A stretch of 5,387 nt of DNA from an uncultured Blautia sp. GTDB taxonomy: Bacteria > Bacillota > Clostridia > Lachnospirales > Lachnospiraceae. Numbering within the stretch: the first letter of the stretch is position 1; each line of letters begins with the position of its first letter. Of the stretch, positions 4,104 to 5,387 are shown piece after piece. The notes below the pieces were generated by a model, which saw nothing but the letters and a program-made list of their open reading frames with translations, was not told the DNA's origin and did not search any database. The stretch spans positions 1 through 5,387 of the forward strand of contig CAKRPO010000091.1 of the NCBI GenBank assembly GCA_934378195.1, in the 5' to 3' direction. The translations under genes and the position numbers were made by a program.

Positions 4104-5387
4104 TTAGCTGTTCAGAAAGCCTTTGTAATTGCGGACAAGCAACTGAGACTCGATCTGCTTCAATGTTTCAAGAACAACACCAACGACGATGATGATAGAT
4201 GTTCCACCAAATGAAACATGTGCTCCAAATACACCATTGAAGAAGAACGGAATTACTGCCACAATAATCAGGCCTACCGCACCTATAAATATAATATAAT
4301 TAAGCATTTTAGTCAAATAATCTGATGTAGGTTTTCCTGGACGGATACCCGGGATAAATCCCCCCTGCTTTTTGATATTATCTGCAACTTCCAACGGGTT
4401 GAATGTGATGGATGTGTAGAAATATGCAAAGAATACGCAGAGTACTACGTACACAAGCAGACCCCAGCTGTACTGTGGCTGAGATGGATTACACCAGTTA
4501 CTTGAAGAAAGGCCTCTCAGAATCTCACTTCCTATGCCTGTTCCATTTGCCTTACCGGCAAACTGAGCAATGACGCCCGGGAAAGACATGATAGAAGAAG
4601 CAAAGATGATCGGAATAACACCGGCAGTGTTAACTTTCAGCGGGATGTTGGTGGCCTGGCCGCCCATCATCTTTCTGCCAACCATCTTTCTGGAATACTG
4701 AACAGGAATCCTTCTCTCTGCTCCATTAAGAATAAGGACAAATACAACCACAACCATGATGATCGCGAAGATGATCACACCTGCGAGCATACCTTTTGCA
4801 ATTGTTTTTCCCTTAATAAAGTTCTCATAAAGAGTTGTCATATCACTTGGGATTCTGGATACGATATTGACCGCAAGTACGATAGAAATACCGTTTCCAA
4901 CACCTTTTTCTGTGATACGCTCGCCGAGCCACATCAGCATAGCGGAGCCGGCTGTAAGGCTGACGATTACAACGATGCCTTTTAAGATGTCCATATCTTT
5001 GACGATATTTCCACGGGCAAATCCGATTGTCATAGCAACTGACTCAAACAGAGCCAGACCAACTGTGACATAACGGGTAATCGCTGTCATTTTTTTTCTT
5101 CCCTCTTCACCATCTCTGTGCATTTCCTCCAGAGCAGGAATCGCAATGGTCAGAAGCTGGATAATAATGGAAGATGTAATGTATGGTGTGATGTTCAGTG
5201 CGAAAACAGACATGCTTTCAAAGGAACCACCGGTGAATGCATCAAAGAAATTGAATGCATCACCGGTATTGCTCTGAAACCACTGTTTGAATACGCTGCC
5301 ATCCACACCTGGGATGGGAAGCTGCGAACCTATACGGATGACAAAGATCATCGCTAACAGGTAGAGAAGCTTACGTCTCATCTCTTT
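4104..5387 (-). CDS. secY: Preprotein translocase channel subunit SecY (5' end outside window)
   Basis: SecY is the ten-helix membrane channel of the Sec export and insertion machinery, working with SecE, SecG, SecA and the ribosome. 427 residues are visible; the frame continues to the window edge (K-E before the Met at 5381), so that Met is internal and roughly a dozen residues are missing, by comparison with the usual length of about 440. Counting from that Met: first membrane helix about 5-22 ending GSQLPIPGVD; plug and second helix region FESMSVFALNITPYITSSII (54-73); LGERITEKGVGNGIS (152-166); cytoplasmic loop AERRIPVQYSRK (221-232); FNPLEVADNIKKQGGFIPG (327-345), the SecA/ribosome-binding loop; and a C-terminal RNYKGFLNS. 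Nothing is broken or missing. A hairpin follows 4 nt after the stop. The usual upstream neighbour, rplO, is outside the window. Confidence 0.98.
   Translation of the reverse strand, partial: KEMRRKLLYLLAMIFVIRIGSQLPIPGVDGSVFKQWFQSNTGDAFNFFDAFTGGSFESMSVFALNITPYITSSIIIQLLTIAIPALEEMHRDGEEGRKKMTAITRYVTVGLALFESVAMTIGFARGNIVKDMDILKGIVVIVSLTAGSAMLMWLGERITEKGVGNGISIVLAVNIVSRIPSDMTTLYENFIKGKTIAKGMLAGVIIFAIIMVVVVFVLILNGAERRIPVQYSRKMVGRKMMGGQATNIPLKVNTAGVIPIIFASSIMSFPGVIAQFAGKANGTGIGSEILRGLSSSNWCNPSQPQYSWGLLVYVVLCVFFAYFYTSITFNPLEVADNIKKQGGFIPGIRPGKPTSDYLTKMLNYIIFIGAVGLIIVAVIPFFFNGVFGAHVSFGGTSIIIVVGVVLETLKQIESQLLVRNYKGFLNS

Overview
The window is a stretch of the conserved spc/alpha ribosomal-protein region of a low- to mid-GC Gram-positive bacterium. 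Every recognisable gene lies on the minus strand. In transcription order they are secY (5' end cut by the window edge), adk, map, infA, a membrane acyltransferase, rpmJ, rpsM and rpsK (3' end cut). The gene order, the strong AGGAGG-type ribosome binding sites, the four-cysteine adenylate kinase and the style of the S11, S13 and SecY sequences point to Clostridia, most likely Lachnospiraceae. The family is inferred from these traits and the genus cannot be told.

Block 1 (5387-2347) is secY-adk-map-infA: protein export channel, adenylate kinase, methionine aminopeptidase and initiation factor IF-1. adk, map and infA are tightly spaced (5 and 22 nt gaps). secY and adk are separated by a 12-bp hairpin with a T-rich 3' side, followed by a perfect AT-rich inverted repeat. 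This suggests partial termination or RNA processing there. Block 1 closes just after infA with two abutting GC-rich hairpins, the second carrying a T6 tract.

Block 2 (2166-1078) is a single acyltransferase-3 family membrane protein. It is not part of the translation apparatus and sits exactly between infA and rpmJ, which are neighbours in most Firmicutes. It is flanked upstream by the infA terminator and downstream by a new promoter, so it looks like an accessory gene lodged in the core operon.

Block 3 (1080-1) restarts the ribosomal genes: an A-rich UP-like tract, a promoter (TTGCAT-17 nt-TAATAT), a leader hairpin, rpmJ (L36, GTG start), a 300-nt gap, then rpsM and rpsK. The gap is unusually long. 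On the coding strand it folds on paper into several consecutive hairpins, two of which share a near-identical motif (TACCGAG(AG)GCA). It ends in a perfect extended -10 promoter just ahead of rpsM. This gap is the most interesting unexplained part of the window.

No CRISPR array, tRNA, rRNA or complete mobile element was seen. The hairpins and promoters were found by eye. None has been tested by folding software or comparison with other genomes.
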